The notes beneath the pieces are model-generated. The model did no database searches. It was given only the letters and a program-made list of their open reading frames with translations, and was not told the origin of the DNA. This document shows, in pieces, positions 45,746-58,395 of a stretch of DNA of 64,000 bases. Each line of letters begins with the position of its first letter. Position 1 is the stretch's first letter. The stretch lies in contig OX485803.1 in assembly GCA_950295325.1 (NCBI GenBank), positions 51,909,554-51,973,553 of the forward strand. Reading direction: 5' to 3'. The DNA is from Polytrichum commune (lineage: Eukaryota; Streptophyta; Polytrichopsida; Polytrichales; Polytrichaceae). A program made the position numbers and the translations under genes.

Positions 45746-47400
45746 GTTAGAAAATGTTAACCATTTCAAACCCATCTACATTAGCCCATGAGCAAAGCCA
45801 ACATATGTTTCATCATGCATTTGAGTGTGAAGATTATTCTATTCTTGTCATCAACCAAAGTACATGAGGAGCCATGACAATTCCACTTATAATTTTGCAA
45901 CTCAGATTCAAGGCCCAATTTTTTTTTAATTTTTTTTTGGCACAAATTGAAAATTCAATTGCAGAAAGGCCCAAAATTTTGACAACCTTGGTGTTTATTT
46001 GACAATTTGACAACCCATCAAATTAGTAATTGCCTATTTGGGTTTAATATATGCTACTTCTGGTTTGGGAGAGTTTAGCCACACATATTTCCACTTGTAA
46101 ACTAGGGATTTTAAGGATTTCTTGCCTTCAAGGTATGCATACCCATAACCAACAGTGTGTACCACAATCATACATTTGGGGACTTTCAATGTATGACAAT
46201 GGTACATAATGTTGGTTTTTCTTTGGGCAATAGGGCGGCTTTGGGTATACACAACTTTCACTAAAATTGAGATGAAATAAATACTAAACTCCTCTAGGCT
46301 TGCGTTGGATGTTACACAAAAGTCATGTTTTCTAAGAGCACCGTCGTCACCACATCCCCTCCAACATTGCTTTAAAGGGAGTTGAAACATAATGATCACC
46401 ACTGCATCTCATAACGTCTCCCTATGCATTGGTCAACATAGATTTAAAGGCACCAAAATGAAGAGGGGACTCCAAATTGATGAAATAATGCAGCATGTTA
46501 TGTACCCCATTCAAGCCTCTTTCAATGTTGGAGCGTATTCTCTTAATACCATTTCATGCTTTATATATCAATTAAGAATATAACTCTTTAAATTATAGCA
46601 AATGGGCGTTATTATCTTACGCAATTCTAGGATTATGTTATTCCCTAGAGAGTAGAAATAATTACTATTCCAGCTCGTTGTTACCTCCACCACTATAGTT
46701 TGAAAACCCCTCCATACAATATTCCATAATCTTCACTATCAGTTTGAAACAAGAACTGCAGAGAGGTGTGATGGCGGTGGTGAGAGATGCCCTAATGGGT
46801 GTTGTACACTCATTTATCACATGTTTTTGGGAACCCACGAGCCTGAGAATTACTAAATGTTAAATGCAAGTTGAGTCAAGTTTTACCTTTATGACCCAAA
46901 TGGATTACATGTCCATGAGCTCACGCATAAGGAGTGCACGTTTTGCAACCAACGGAGCGTTTCCTTTCAATGCAATCGAAAAGTGTGATAACTTCGACGG
47001 AGGGTTACCCACCAAACAAAAGGCCCAAAGGCCTTCTCCCCGTGGGCCTCTTTCTCACTTGGTAATCCCCACTTCAAGCCACCGTTGGAGAGCCAAAGTG
47101 TCGCCCCTTCCCCTTTTAGTGTCCCTTGCCTTTGGCTTACTAGAGTCCTTTCTAATACATTCAATAACACCATTCATACCATCGGTCGAGGCTATAATCG
47201 ATTTGATGGCAACGTAGCGGCACATGGGTAATTATTGGCCCTTTATGGTGGTGTTTTAAGTATGACACCTAGTCCTCTTTGAATCACACACAACGACCAT
47301 TATAGTCATGTTGCCTTCGGTTTCACGCCACGGGTGTGGTGGTGGCAATAAGTGTCCGAAATGTGCTTTGTTGGATTGGAGGATGTTACCCATTGGATTA
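45746..47400. other. Intergenic; unassigned frames
   Basis: The 122-codon minus-strand frame at 46034-46402 and the 117-codon plus-strand frame at 46864-47217 are the longest, but neither shows a domain or splice context I can support. Confidence 0.3.
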
Positions 47401-47648
47401 GGGCCACGTCATACACGAGCCAAGAGCCGTGACCATGAAATGGTGAGAGCCCAAATGGAAAGTTTCCAAAGGTCATCCCAACACACCTCCAAAATCATGT
47501 AGTGTGGTCACGGACCCTCAAGTGTAGTGTGAAGCCGTATGTGAGCGGGCCCTCAGCCAAAGGCTATTTCAATGAATTTCTATTCCACCAATGAGAGTGC
47601 TTGAAGTGTATTGGTCACGGGCTCTCAGTCTCGTGTGTGAAGTGGCCC
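47401..47648 (+). mobile_element. Harbinger-like MITE, GGGCCACGT copy (copy e)
   Basis: Flanked by TTA at both ends (47398-47400, 47649-47651). The ends GGGCCACGTCATACACGAGC and GTGTGTGAAGTGGCCC are inverted. At 248 bp it is an internally shortened relative of the 505-bp copy at 3576. Confidence 0.8.
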
Positions 47649-47651
47649 TTA

Positions 47652-50600
47652 GATTAAGACGGTTGGCTCGTTGATCCTTGATATATTTGTAACCAATTTA
47701 CATTTTTCTTCTTTTTGTTCACTATAAATTTGATACTATAGTTAGCACTAAAGTGGAATTATTGATCAATCTTGAACTTGGTGAAGTTACTCTCCACGGA
47801 CATAACATATATTCCCAAGCATGAATACATTCCCCAAAGCCAACAACCACATGGACTTGAGGAATGCAAGGGTCCATATCTCATCCGTTCCTTCATTCAT
47901 CCGTCCACTTATAGTATTGAAACCGATATCTTTGTCCACTATATGGAATCCTATCCTCATCTATGTATTGAAACCCATCCTCTTGGGGTAATCCAATAAA
48001 CGCCCATAGGACGTTACAACTAACCGTCTAAAAGCTTTGCCACATGGCAAGATGGTAGAGACGTTCCATCATGACTCCTCATTGGTGGATCAATGACTCA
48101 TGGACAACCTCGGTATATGATTGGAGGTTGATGGAATGGACCTCTTTTGGCGTCGGCCATTAGTTCCCTTAGAAACCAACAAGGACTTCACTTCTTGTAG
48201 AAACTAAATTTGACATGGTTTCGAAAATTTGGTTACATTTTTTCTTTCACATATACACATCAATGCTCGGGAAACAAACAAGTCACTTGAAGCATAACTA
48301 ATTACTTGATGGGGATAAGGACATTGCCATCACCTTGGCAGTCATCATATTCGACATTGAATTTGGTGTTGGGATGATCTTGAGAGCATTACACAAGCAC
48401 AATCTTTGCATTGTTTTTGGTCTCACGTAACATCTAGCAAGGGCTAAATAATAGAATGTGTTTCATCATGGGTTCATATATTAGTACATAATTCACATAG
48501 CGCTCAATCTTAAGAGGGCACACCACTTATATACAAGCCCCCCCCCCCCTTTCAACGAGATCAACCACACTCCTTCTAATTTTTTGTAGCATTAATTTCA
48601 AAACTAACTGTGAGATATTTAGTGATGCATTCTTCAGTCCCTAATGTTCCCAATAGAAGTTTTTGTAGAAACAAGAAATTATGAAGGGTAGATGGGGATG
48701 TAGTGACATCATTTGTTTTGGACCACATGTAATTATTCCTAACAAAATAAGTAAGTGGACCCAACAAGTAATAAGGAGACATCTAGTGTTTTTAAATCAC
48801 AAACATTATGCTCAAAATCCATCCGCAATTGGTAAAGATATTTTCATTGGTTCGCAACAACAAAGACACAAAAATTTTGGAGAGTCGAGGCTTTCCATGT
48901 TCAAAATATTGCTCATAATTTAACAATAGTAAGTGAGCTTAGACATCCAAGCAATTTATGCATGATCGAATCCCCATAAATGTCCCAACATTGACTTCAA
49001 CTAATCTAAACATTTACACTTCATCAGAAATGCACAACAAATTAGAATTGACATGTTGAAATCTATCATCGTCATGTATATCACAACAATCCACTTAAAT
49101 ATGTCTTAAGTTAGTATCATTGCTCATTGGCACTAAAAACTTTCTTTCTGTATTAGCCAATATCATATTTAGTGTGTCATATTCCTACATGGACTTAAAA
49201 CATCCAAAGAGTCTTTAACACAAAGCTATCTAATCTTGATTTATGATGAATCTATTCAAATATGAAGTTGAAAATGCTTACATGGGGTGTGCAGAAAGAT
49301 TTGAGGAAATCTACCTTGAGAATGAAAGATCTTTAAATCAACATCAACAACCTTACTTCAAATAATTCCTTCGGTCCTTACTATCTTCATCTTGTACTCA
49401 TTCTATAGCACTTGAACATTATGTGTTGACGTGTGAAACAAACGTAAGCATTTAACCTCTAAATGGCATTTTGAGTCATATTTAAGCCCAACTTGCAGAA
49501 AAACAATTTTTATTTGTATAACGAAATTACACAAAATGGTTCGCATGTTGGGTGAATAGTAAAGCATAATAAAGCATCTCCTATTGAGAAGTATTTGAAA
49601 CACATTTAATAAACATCTTTAGAGAATATTTCAAGTGGCAAGGGGGTTGCACCGTGGGTTGAAGCTAGAGCCCATATGGGCACATGCTCAACACCAATAA
49701 ACATGTTAACAAATCGAGTGGCATCACCTCACCTCACCAATGGCAATTTGGGTAGGCTGGCCTGAGATTTCAACACATGTCAACACCTAAGTTCACACAG
49801 TAGAACATGGCCGATTGGGCTAAAATTTTGTATGACAATATCAATTACCACTTTTAAAACACTCACATTGGGATTTTCCCATTTGTTTGTTTTTGAGCCC
49901 ATTATTTAGTTGAAGGTTTGGATTCATTGGAGACGACATTTAGGGTTAGGGCATTGCAAGCAACACAAATGGAAAGGAAATCACATTCAATTGAATTGTT
50001 GAAATTTCTTTTAGAACGCATTGGTAACGAGATTTTCAAGAGATTGTCCATAGCTTTCTACAAAATTAACCAATTTGATATGGAGAGACTGGCATTTTTT
50101 CACTCCCAAAGAAAGTTGTCAATGTTGCATGTTTCATACAACATATGAAAACATTATAATCTACCCAAGGCTCTACTTGAAGCTTACACCTAAATAACAA
50201 AAACACACAATGCAAATCCTATATATGCAAACAACGCACATGCGTACGGTTATATTTACTTAAACATATGTTGATCCTCTTCAAACACTTCCTAAACCTG
50301 CCATTTTTACCCCCAAAATGCCCAAATGCGTTCAAAGGTCAAGAATCTTAGGGTTACGACTAACATAGACTCAAGAATAGTCATCAATCACTCATTGACA
50401 CGAAGATGCACTTTACATTGAATAACAACAACACTGTGTTCAAGATGAATAATACGGCTTAATCTCTATTACTAGACATCAGGTTTGATAGGGGGCACAA
50501 AGTTTCCTCACCCATGAGATGGATGATTTGAACCTTTGCAGAATTTGACACTTTTATGTTGGAATTAATGTAGGCCTCATAAAATTAGGCATTCGCATAG

Positions 50601-51325
50601 TTTAAATATATTAGCTTAATTTATGCATGCCATGTCCCTAGGGCGCCTAAATAGGCATTTTTTTAAAGAAATGACTGGAAAGTGCTTGGAATTGGACAAA
50701 TGGAGTGTGTTTCGTATGGCGTTGTGCGTGGCATGTTTTAACAATGAGAAGGCTTTGATCCATGCAACGACCATCAAGAGCTCGAACTGCACGTCATACT
50801 GTGCAAACTCATTGTCGAGATGCACCTTGGACGTTTTTGAATTTTTTTTCTTAATTTATGCATGCTACTCTAATTGTTTGTTGCGTTTAATGTATCTATT
50901 CATAGAACGACTAATTTAGGGAGGCCTGAATTAATGAGATGATCTTATGACATCTTGAAATATGAAAATTAGAACCTCGAAGCCCTTACAATATGACCAC
51001 TTTAGCACTAAAGAAAGTGCACTATGAGTGGTTAGTTTGACCAAAACTAGCAAAGTAATGGACCTCAAATTTCACATCCACCAAGGAAGGTAATGAGACA
51101 ACCGCAGAGAGGGGATTGTAGTATACGAGCATACCTCTCATCCATCCAACATAAAAACCTTCACCTCATTTAGGTTTGTTGTTGATGCATCTCAAACGAC
51201 TTCGAGTACACTAATTTGGGTCTTAAAAACTAATTCCAGCATCACATCGACTAACAAAAAGTAACTTCTAGAATGCATACTATTTGAAGGCTTTTATGTT
51301 GGATGGATGAGAGATACCCTTGGAT

Positions 51326-51380
<55 letters not shown>

Positions 51381-52689
51381 ATTTATGGTGAAGTGATTTG
51401 GTTCCCTAACACCTACTAAGGGGTGATAATCAAAACTAACTCCTCATAAATTGGGGGATGACTCATCCTAATTTAAACTCAACAAACCAAATCAAGGTCT
51501 ATGACCTTATTTTCGGAGTTGAATAGGCTCAAAAATGGAATGGGACTCTACATGAGTGTTCAATGTTTTCACCATCCCCTCCCCTTGTTTGCTCTCCCCC
51601 TCGGTAAATGTCATGAACATTTAACTCATGATGAAGCATAACGTGGCCTCGTAAATTAACACCGAGATCCACCACGCATGTATCGTGAGGGGAAGGAACA
51701 AAACCCTTTCAAAAGTAGTGGGAGCTTTGTCTGGTCACACCCTCACACCATCCGCATAGTAATGTTATTCTCTATCTACATTGCTAATCCCAATTAGTGT
51801 GTATTACTATTCGGAATTACGCAGTGCGATAACATCTTACTCATGAGTTCAATTTTTACTAATGAAAGTTCAATAGGTTGTTTGAACCTTATAGAACATA
51901 AATGACTTTACTTGGCAAAATGTTAAATTACAGTTAAATCACTATAGTACTGGGATAGTAACACACACTAATTGGATACACGCACCCACCACCAAGTTCA
52001 TTCATACTAAGAATACTCCAAACTTAGGGCATGATCTCAATTTCAAATGTGAATGGTAAAAAATCTGGACCCAACGATTTCCAAAGCTTAAAAATAGAGG
52101 AAGCAAAGATTTCCGAAAGCATCAAATCGGGTACTATTAAAGCAAAAGGGGAGTCGAGATAACTTGTTTATTTGCCAATACGGTCAAGTGTTTCATCTGG
52201 TTGGACAAGGAGGAGATTGTTTTCATCCACTTTCCAGCAAGGAGCCGCCATCTTCATCCACACTCCATCCATTCTCAGGCCCCACGCCCACTTTCTTTAC
52301 ACAAACGGGTCACCGGAGCACCCACCTACCACGTTTCGCCACATGCGCAAATGTATAAGGAAATGGGCTAGGTAACTCATACTCCGGAGGTGCCGTCTTT
52401 TGAGGGTGCTCATATTTCATCCAACGTGGCCGCCACTATCCAAACACTACGTGATACCTTCATACACACTCCATCCATTGGCCATCCACTTCAAGGCTTT
52501 CCATGGATGAATGTATGAATATTAGCACATTCATTTGGAATCTTGGTTTGCCTTTGGTTATCAACCTAATGGTCCATGCTTCGGTGATGACGTATCATAA
52601 CATAACCCATGATTTGGCCTATTTATGGCCACTTTTGACTTTTTTAAAATGGTGTTTGATAACTAAGTTTTTATCTTAAGGGAGACGTG
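47652..52689. other. Intergenic, AT-rich, no gene recognised
   Basis: Five kilobases without a supportable gene. It contains a C run near 48539-48550. Inverted words TCTCATCCATCCAACATAAA and TTTATGTTGGATGGATGAGA (about 51143 and 51295) suggest a small MITE. A compound CT/CA repeat lies at about 51330-51380. Short frames (for example 49918-50148, 50623-50919) have no recognised domain. Confidence 0.4.
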
Positions 52690-52995
52690 CCTTAAAATGA
52701 TACTTTTTTTGGCATCCACTTCTCATAGGATGTGCAAGATGATTAGCAAATCCAAATTGTGCTTGTAGACAATTATCTCAAAATTCTTGGAATTGGTAAG
52801 AATACCCTCTGCACTATCAAAGTGAAAGATTTCCGTGTTCATCAAGTGGTCATATTATCCCCCCCCCTTAATCATGTTGACTATTGAGTCTAGAATGGTC
52901 AGCATATGTTGAGCATGTCATCCAATCTCTTGCAAACACATGTCTTTTTGGTGCTTGTTCTCATACCTACATCCAACCACATACCATTCAAATAA
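52690..52995 (-). repeat. Dispersed AT-rich repeat
   Basis: Reverse-orientation relative of 26918-27215 (ATGTTGACTATTGAGTCTAG, TACATCCAACCACATACCAT). A shorter second piece lies at 53180-53285. Confidence 0.55.
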
Positions 52996-53034
52996 AAGGT
53001 CCATATTATTGTTATGCTCGATATACGCTTGTCT

Positions 53035-53178
53035 ACCTTTTATCAAGAGATTTCGATGCATATGAATATAACCATTTAAAATATGTTGGTAGCAATGCGC
53101 ACAAGGAAATGAACTTTTGTCCTTGCCTTCTTACTTGGGAGGTGAAGGTTGGAACATGTGCAATTTTTGATACTTAAT
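53035..53178 (+). repeat. Repeat with shared open frame (copy 1)
   Basis: Direct-repeat partner of 55207-55346. Both copies can be read as SRDFDA.., then YNHLKYV.., HKEM.FC, CLLT..VKVG and IFDT followed by the same stop. The only length difference is six bases, so the frame is kept. No family is recognised. Confidence 0.5.
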
Positions 53179-53319
53179 GTTGCCGATTCCCGTGCTCATC
53201 ATGTGGTCATATAATCTCTCTCGATCATGTTGATTATTAAGTCTAGAATGGTTAGCATATTTAGAGCAAGTCATTTAGTGTCTATTAATTACATTTCTTA
53301 TGGTATATTATGTCACATC

Positions 53320-53580
53320 CATTGGCCAAACCCCTACATTCTCTTGTTAGCAACTTACAATGAAATAAAGTCATGGATAATTGAAATTTGGATGAAAAAT
53401 CACTTGCTAAGTGACAGTAATTGAAAACTGTAAATCTATAATCCCCAAAAAACTTTACAAATATGTAGTGACAAATAATGTTGGGTTAACATTTAGTGTT
53501 GGTGACACTATACCGCGGTTTACAATTAGTATTGAGCAAGACAATTAGTATTGGTGACACTAAATATCATTTTAGTGTAG
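53320..53580 (-). mobile_element. CACTAAATAT MITE (copy 7), truncated
   Basis: Minus-strand copy with its left end intact (TTTTAGTG then TA at 53572-53580) and the family interior (ATTGAGCAAGACAATTAGTA), cut off on the other side near 53320. Confidence 0.75.
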
Positions 53581-54238
53581 TTCTTAAATCTATACTTAAC
53601 CACATACCACTTAAATACATGTGTCCATATTATACAATACTTATTTAAAACTTCAATTAATATATCACACTCCCTTTGTAAATAATTTAGGAAAGAAAAA
53701 CCCACGGACAAACACATGACCAACATGATCCCTCGGTAAATGTTTTAGAAAAGAGAAATCCACATACAAACATGTCATCAACACTAGCAAGCACTTGGTC
53801 ACAAAAACTAAGTAATAAGTAAGGCAAAGTTAGCGTCACCAATAGCAAGGTTGATCAAAGAGTTGTTGTTACTCACACCATAGTCTACTATCATTCATCC
53901 CTAAAAACAACATGGAGAAGATTGAGCTATGCACTACCAATGGAAAGTTTGACCAAATTTGCGACCCAATTGACCTCATAAATCCTAGTTTAATGGTCTC
54001 TCTCTCTCTCTCTCTCACCACACATGTTTGAGATGTGTTTATTGCAAAGGCTACAAAAGCCTTCAAAATTTCTAAGTTCCATTGACCTACCACTAACTAA
54101 CCATCTCTAAGATTAACAACTCAACGGCACTTCTCAAGCAAACAAAAGAATTCAAGCATTCAAGATTGAGCTATGCACTGACAATGGAAATTCTAATCAA
54201 ATTTGTGATCCAGTTGACCTCAAAAATCCCAATTTTTT

Positions 54239-54279
<41 letters not shown>

Positions 54280-55206
54280 GCGCCTACAACAATCTCAATG
54301 ATCATCGCCTTTGTTTCTTCAATTTCTTTGATTTCGATGTCTCAGACTCTACCACTTTTCTTTGAGGCAATGGTAGGCAAAGAGGCAATTAATCCCTATT
54401 GAGACAATGGAAATCCTTAGTTTGGTAGAACCCTTGCCACCTTCCAAATACGGGAATCGCAAGCGCTGCCAATCTATAACTCTTGATATAATAACTCGGG
54501 TCACTCCCCCTTGTGTTATGAAACCATGTGCGTAGAAAGCATATTTTTGTGAGGGTTATTTACCTCCTCATTTGGATTTTAAGGTACCCTTTAAGTAGAA
54601 AGAAAACTACTTCACCAAATATTCAACACCCTATAGGTAATTATAAAAGAAAACCTAGACTATTTCAAATGATGCAAAATTACTTATAAAATTTTGCTTT
54701 ACTCGTTCCGTACGAAGGCAAACTTAAGACTCCAGTATGGCATGGCATATATCCATGTTGCTATATATTGGTGAAAGAAGAGTGTACACATCATAACCCA
54801 ACCGTTCAAATTTTCATTCATTTTGCATGTATTACATGTGAATTTACTCATTTTGTTTATTTTTAATTCCTTTATTTATTTTGTCATACTAATTTCTTTC
54901 AACCTCAAACCTAAAGGGATGATTTTCCACTTATATTAAATTATATACAATCACACATTTAAAAAAATTTAAGTAGGTTATGGTAGATCCAAAGTTTATA
55001 TAAAATTTCTTGCCAAAGAATAAAAAGCACCCTATAGTTGTTCTTACGTGGTTTCTACTTTTTGGTAAATCAGCCCCCCGAAAATAATAATGATGGTAAA
55101 TCTCCCCCCACCCGCCCCAATCAATCTTAACATTGTTTCACCCACAATATCCATGGTGGCACTTTTGGCCAATGCTCACCTCAATGCACTACTTCTTATT
55201 TTTGTG
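53581..55206. other. Intergenic, AT-rich, CT microsatellites
   Basis: CT repeats at about 53997-54017 and 54242-54275 lie in two similar contexts (GATTGAGCTATGCACT and GACCTCA in front of each). This indicates a diverged local duplication of about 90 bp (53917-54017 and 54165-54275). No gene seen. Confidence 0.45.
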
Positions 55207-55346
55207 TTCGATAGATTCAAGAGATTTTGATGCATCTCAATATAACCATTTAAAATATGTTGATAGGCACAAGGAAATGAGGTTTTGTCATTGCCTTCTT
55301 ACTCGGAAGGTGAAGGTTGGAATGGTTGTAATTTTTGACACTTAAG
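55207..55346 (+). repeat. Repeat with shared open frame (copy 2)
   Basis: Partner of 53035-53178; see there. Confidence 0.5.
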
Positions 55347-55964
55347 TGTTGAAGTTACTTAATATCTCAAAATGCAAAACTTGAGGTATGAAAAGCCAAA
55401 TCGTGAAGCACCGTACATCACTTGTCATTGCCAATTTAACAAGATATTAAAAAAATTTATTCCCTCCGAATTTCCTCAAACGAATCAAAATTGAATAGGT
55501 CATTCCTACATTACCCATCGGTTAAGGGCCAGGTATGACTTGTGAATAATCTCATTTGACACTTCATGACCTTGTAAATAGAAGGTCCTCTATGCATTTT
55601 ACACTAAACAAAGGCCTTTACATGGTTAATGTCTAACTTAAGGTAGAGGGAAGTTAATCCAACCCTCAACGTTCAGTATTTTATGCTATTTGTAGAGTCC
55701 ACATGGATTAGTGGTATGCATAAGTGGTTTAGCAAATTGGCTTAAGCCTTAGACACGGTGGAAACAAACTAGAAAAAATTGTACATTATCTCAATATATT
55801 CTATGATTTTAAAGTAACCCATCCCTAGATACTTAAATTCCTCTTTAGCTCCAACATGTTTTTCCTCTCCAAAAGGCTTCAAAACCACCCAATTGTAGCT
55901 AGGATTAGCCCTTGCACCTCTACCTTACTGAGGGCCACTTCTCACACGAGACTAAATGTGATTA
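55347..55964. other. Intergenic; GGGCC end scrap
   Basis: No gene. GAGGGCCACTTCTCACACGA near 55930-55949 is a solitary left end of the GGGCC family joined to the repeat that follows. Confidence 0.4.
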
Positions 55965-56440
55965 AGTGTAATTAAGTGTAACTAATCATATTAGAAGGTT
56001 ATGAAAGGTGAGTGATTTCATATCTGAATGAAATCATGATTTTTTCCAGTGAGTGCATTTTATAATTAATTACGCTTAATTAGTCTGAATGTGTATGAAT
56101 ACTTTGTGAAAGTAGAAGGTATTGATTAAACAGTTATAAAATCAATAAAATAAAATAAAACACTAGTTTTTAGTTCCATTTTAGAATGCCCAAGACCCTT
56201 TCAATGGTAAGTCACAAAAATTAATGTTTTGGTGCTAATGACGGTTTTGTAATGTTTTGATTTCCAAGTTAATTACATGCTTTATTCACAATTTCACTTC
56301 GAAAAGGAAATCCCAATTAATTGCTTATTTACTCAATGGAAGTGAACATATATATTGGGATTTGGACCTTGAAAATGAAGTGCACTCAATATGGGTTATA
56401 TGGACAAGTAGGCTTCAAGAATGCAAGGGTCAGGCCAGGC
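55965..56440 (-). repeat. Dispersed repeat, inverted partner of 37500-37880
   Basis: Second copy of the 37.5 kb repeat in reverse orientation, carrying about 100 bp more at one end. Confidence 0.65.
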
Positions 56441-57041
56441 TTGGGCTTTTTCGGTGTTGCCCTTGCCCGCTGCGTGCATCGCTCGTCGGGGGTATTTTGA
56501 GAGACATGTGTTTAAATCTATCTATCTATCTTTTCCCAAAAGTCCAATTGACCAAAGAGTCCAAGTTGACCAGTTTACTAGATAGTCCAATTGAGGTTTA
56601 GAGTTAAGACCCATAGTTAGAATATTTATGAGTGTATGAGAGCAATTAATGGGTTGAGCAAACATTATTTGCATAATGAGCAATGCTACATGCGTGGTTG
56701 CGAAAAATAAATAAATCAATCAATCCAAATTGATTTATTCAAACACCAAATTTCCACTAACAAATATCAAGCCTGCTGAAAATATGTTTGGCATTTGGTT
56801 AAAGCAAATAATAAGGATCTGCACTATGCAAGTAATATAATTCCATACCAACTTGCACATATTTAGATTGTAGGATATACAATTGCTAGTAAAACATCCT
56901 GAATTGTGACAGACCTAAAATAATCTTAAAAAATGTTGTCCGATTAAGGGATGGTAGCCGCCCATAAATGGATCTAAAATAGGTCTTTAGATTGGGTCAC
57001 TTATTGAGTTGGATGGTTCTCCCTTATGGGATGTGTTGCCC
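56441..57041. other. Intergenic, AT-rich
   Basis: No gene, RNA or clear repeat seen. Confidence 0.4.
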
Positions 57042-57044
57042 TTA

Positions 57045-57519
57045 GGGCCGCTTCCCACTATGACCGTTAAAGTCGAGAGGCCGTGGGATTGAGTGGCCAA
57101 ACTTTGTTGAGAGTCTAAAGAAATGGGCTGAAAATAACTAGACAATAAAATATAGGAATTGGACCTTTGGCCGGCCATACTGGGAAGCTTCCAAAGTCCA
57201 AACCCAAAGGAACATCCCACTTTATTCCTTGCCCAAAACAACCTCTCGAATCTAACGGCCAAGATCTTGTCAATGATTGATTTTTTAATGAAAAAAATTT
57301 GGCAGCCTCTCAACCATAGTTTGGATTTCCATTCATGTCCGACCCAAACTTCCTTTGAGAGTCCGTTGCCTTCTTAAAAAAGTAATCATTTAAAATTGCG
57401 ACGGCCTTTGGAGTTTGGCCTTAGTGTGAACGGTGGAGAGGCTGAACTTTGGGTTTCTTGCAATATGATTGGTGGAAATCGACGGCCTCTCGACCTCCGG
57501 CCATAGAGTGAAGCGTCCC
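57045..57519 (+). mobile_element. Harbinger-like MITE, GGGCCGCTTCCC copy (copy g)
   Basis: Flanked by TTA on both sides (57042-57044, 57520-57522). The ends GGGCCGCTTCCCACTATG and CATAGAGTGAAGCGTCCC are inverted with two mismatches. Further inverted words (GTCGAGAGGCCGT and GACGGCCTCTCGAC) lie just inside. 475 bp, non-coding, a different subfamily from copies a-e. Confidence 0.8.
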
Positions 57520-57522
57520 TTA

Positions 57523-58395
57523 GTTTCAAGGTTGTGATTTAGGGATTGCATGACCATGACAAAGGCCACATCAAGTGAAGTAGTTCTTCTTCTCGAAAAC
57601 GATCTTGTAGTTTTATTATTTGAAATTTCATTGGGGTATGATATTAGGAAATCTCCATGTGCGGCTCCGAAGGTGATATTAGTGGATTCGTCAATATTGA
57701 CCTTTGGAGTTACACCGGGAGATCTCCCCACATGCTCACCCCAAACCCTTCCAAGTGTCTTTCAAGTGTGTTCATTCTATTATTTGGTACATTCAAAATA
57801 TTATGTACTAATATGGGGAGATCTCCCAGTCCAAAGGCACCAAAAAATCTCCACATTTTATATGGGCTTTGTCTCCATATTACATTATATAATTATTGAT
57901 AATTATATTTGCTAATTCAATTCAATGGAAAATTAAATATACTTATTTATGATTATAAACCCTAAATTTTAGTATTTTAATTTTAATTTATTCCAATTTT
58001 AATTCAAATGTCTACTTTTAGATAAATATTTGTTGTATGTTTACAAAATTTCTTGACTCCAACAGGGGTGTGAGTACTAAGTAGGTAAGATGAAGCCGAA
58101 GAGTATCCTACGAGGGAATATTGGCCGTACCAAGGTTGATACTAGGTTCGGGTAAGGGCCGACAAGTGGCTTTGGTAAGTCACCTAGCTCCAATTGCCAT
58201 GATTTGGTGGTAGAGGGCACGGCCCTTTCCTTGTCACAGATATGGTGAAGCCAGTGCCGCTAGTGGGTTGCTGAGTAGAAGGTTCTGGCCATGAGTTAGG
58301 AGCACGCCCTGCTAATGCAAGTTTGGCAACCAAGCCTCCAAGACTGGAGACCCTTTAAGAATGTGCAACAACCTTGCCAAGGTGTTGGGCAATGA
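57523..58395. other. Upstream of the LINE; possible 5' untranslated part
   Basis: AT-rich up to about 58060. From 58075 to 58395 the sequence is richer in G and unlike its left neighbour (GTGAGTACTAAGTAGGTAAG onward), so it may be the LINE's 5' untranslated region. No target duplication could be matched because the 3' end lies outside the window. Confidence 0.35.

Noticed and set aside
46034-46402. 122-codon minus-strand frame
   Set aside because: No family, no splice context and no repeat partner; cannot be told from chance in AT-rich DNA.
51330-51380. CT/CA repeat array as a possible CRISPR or satellite
   Set aside because: A plain dinucleotide microsatellite without spacers; CRISPR arrays are not expected in a nuclear eukaryotic genome.
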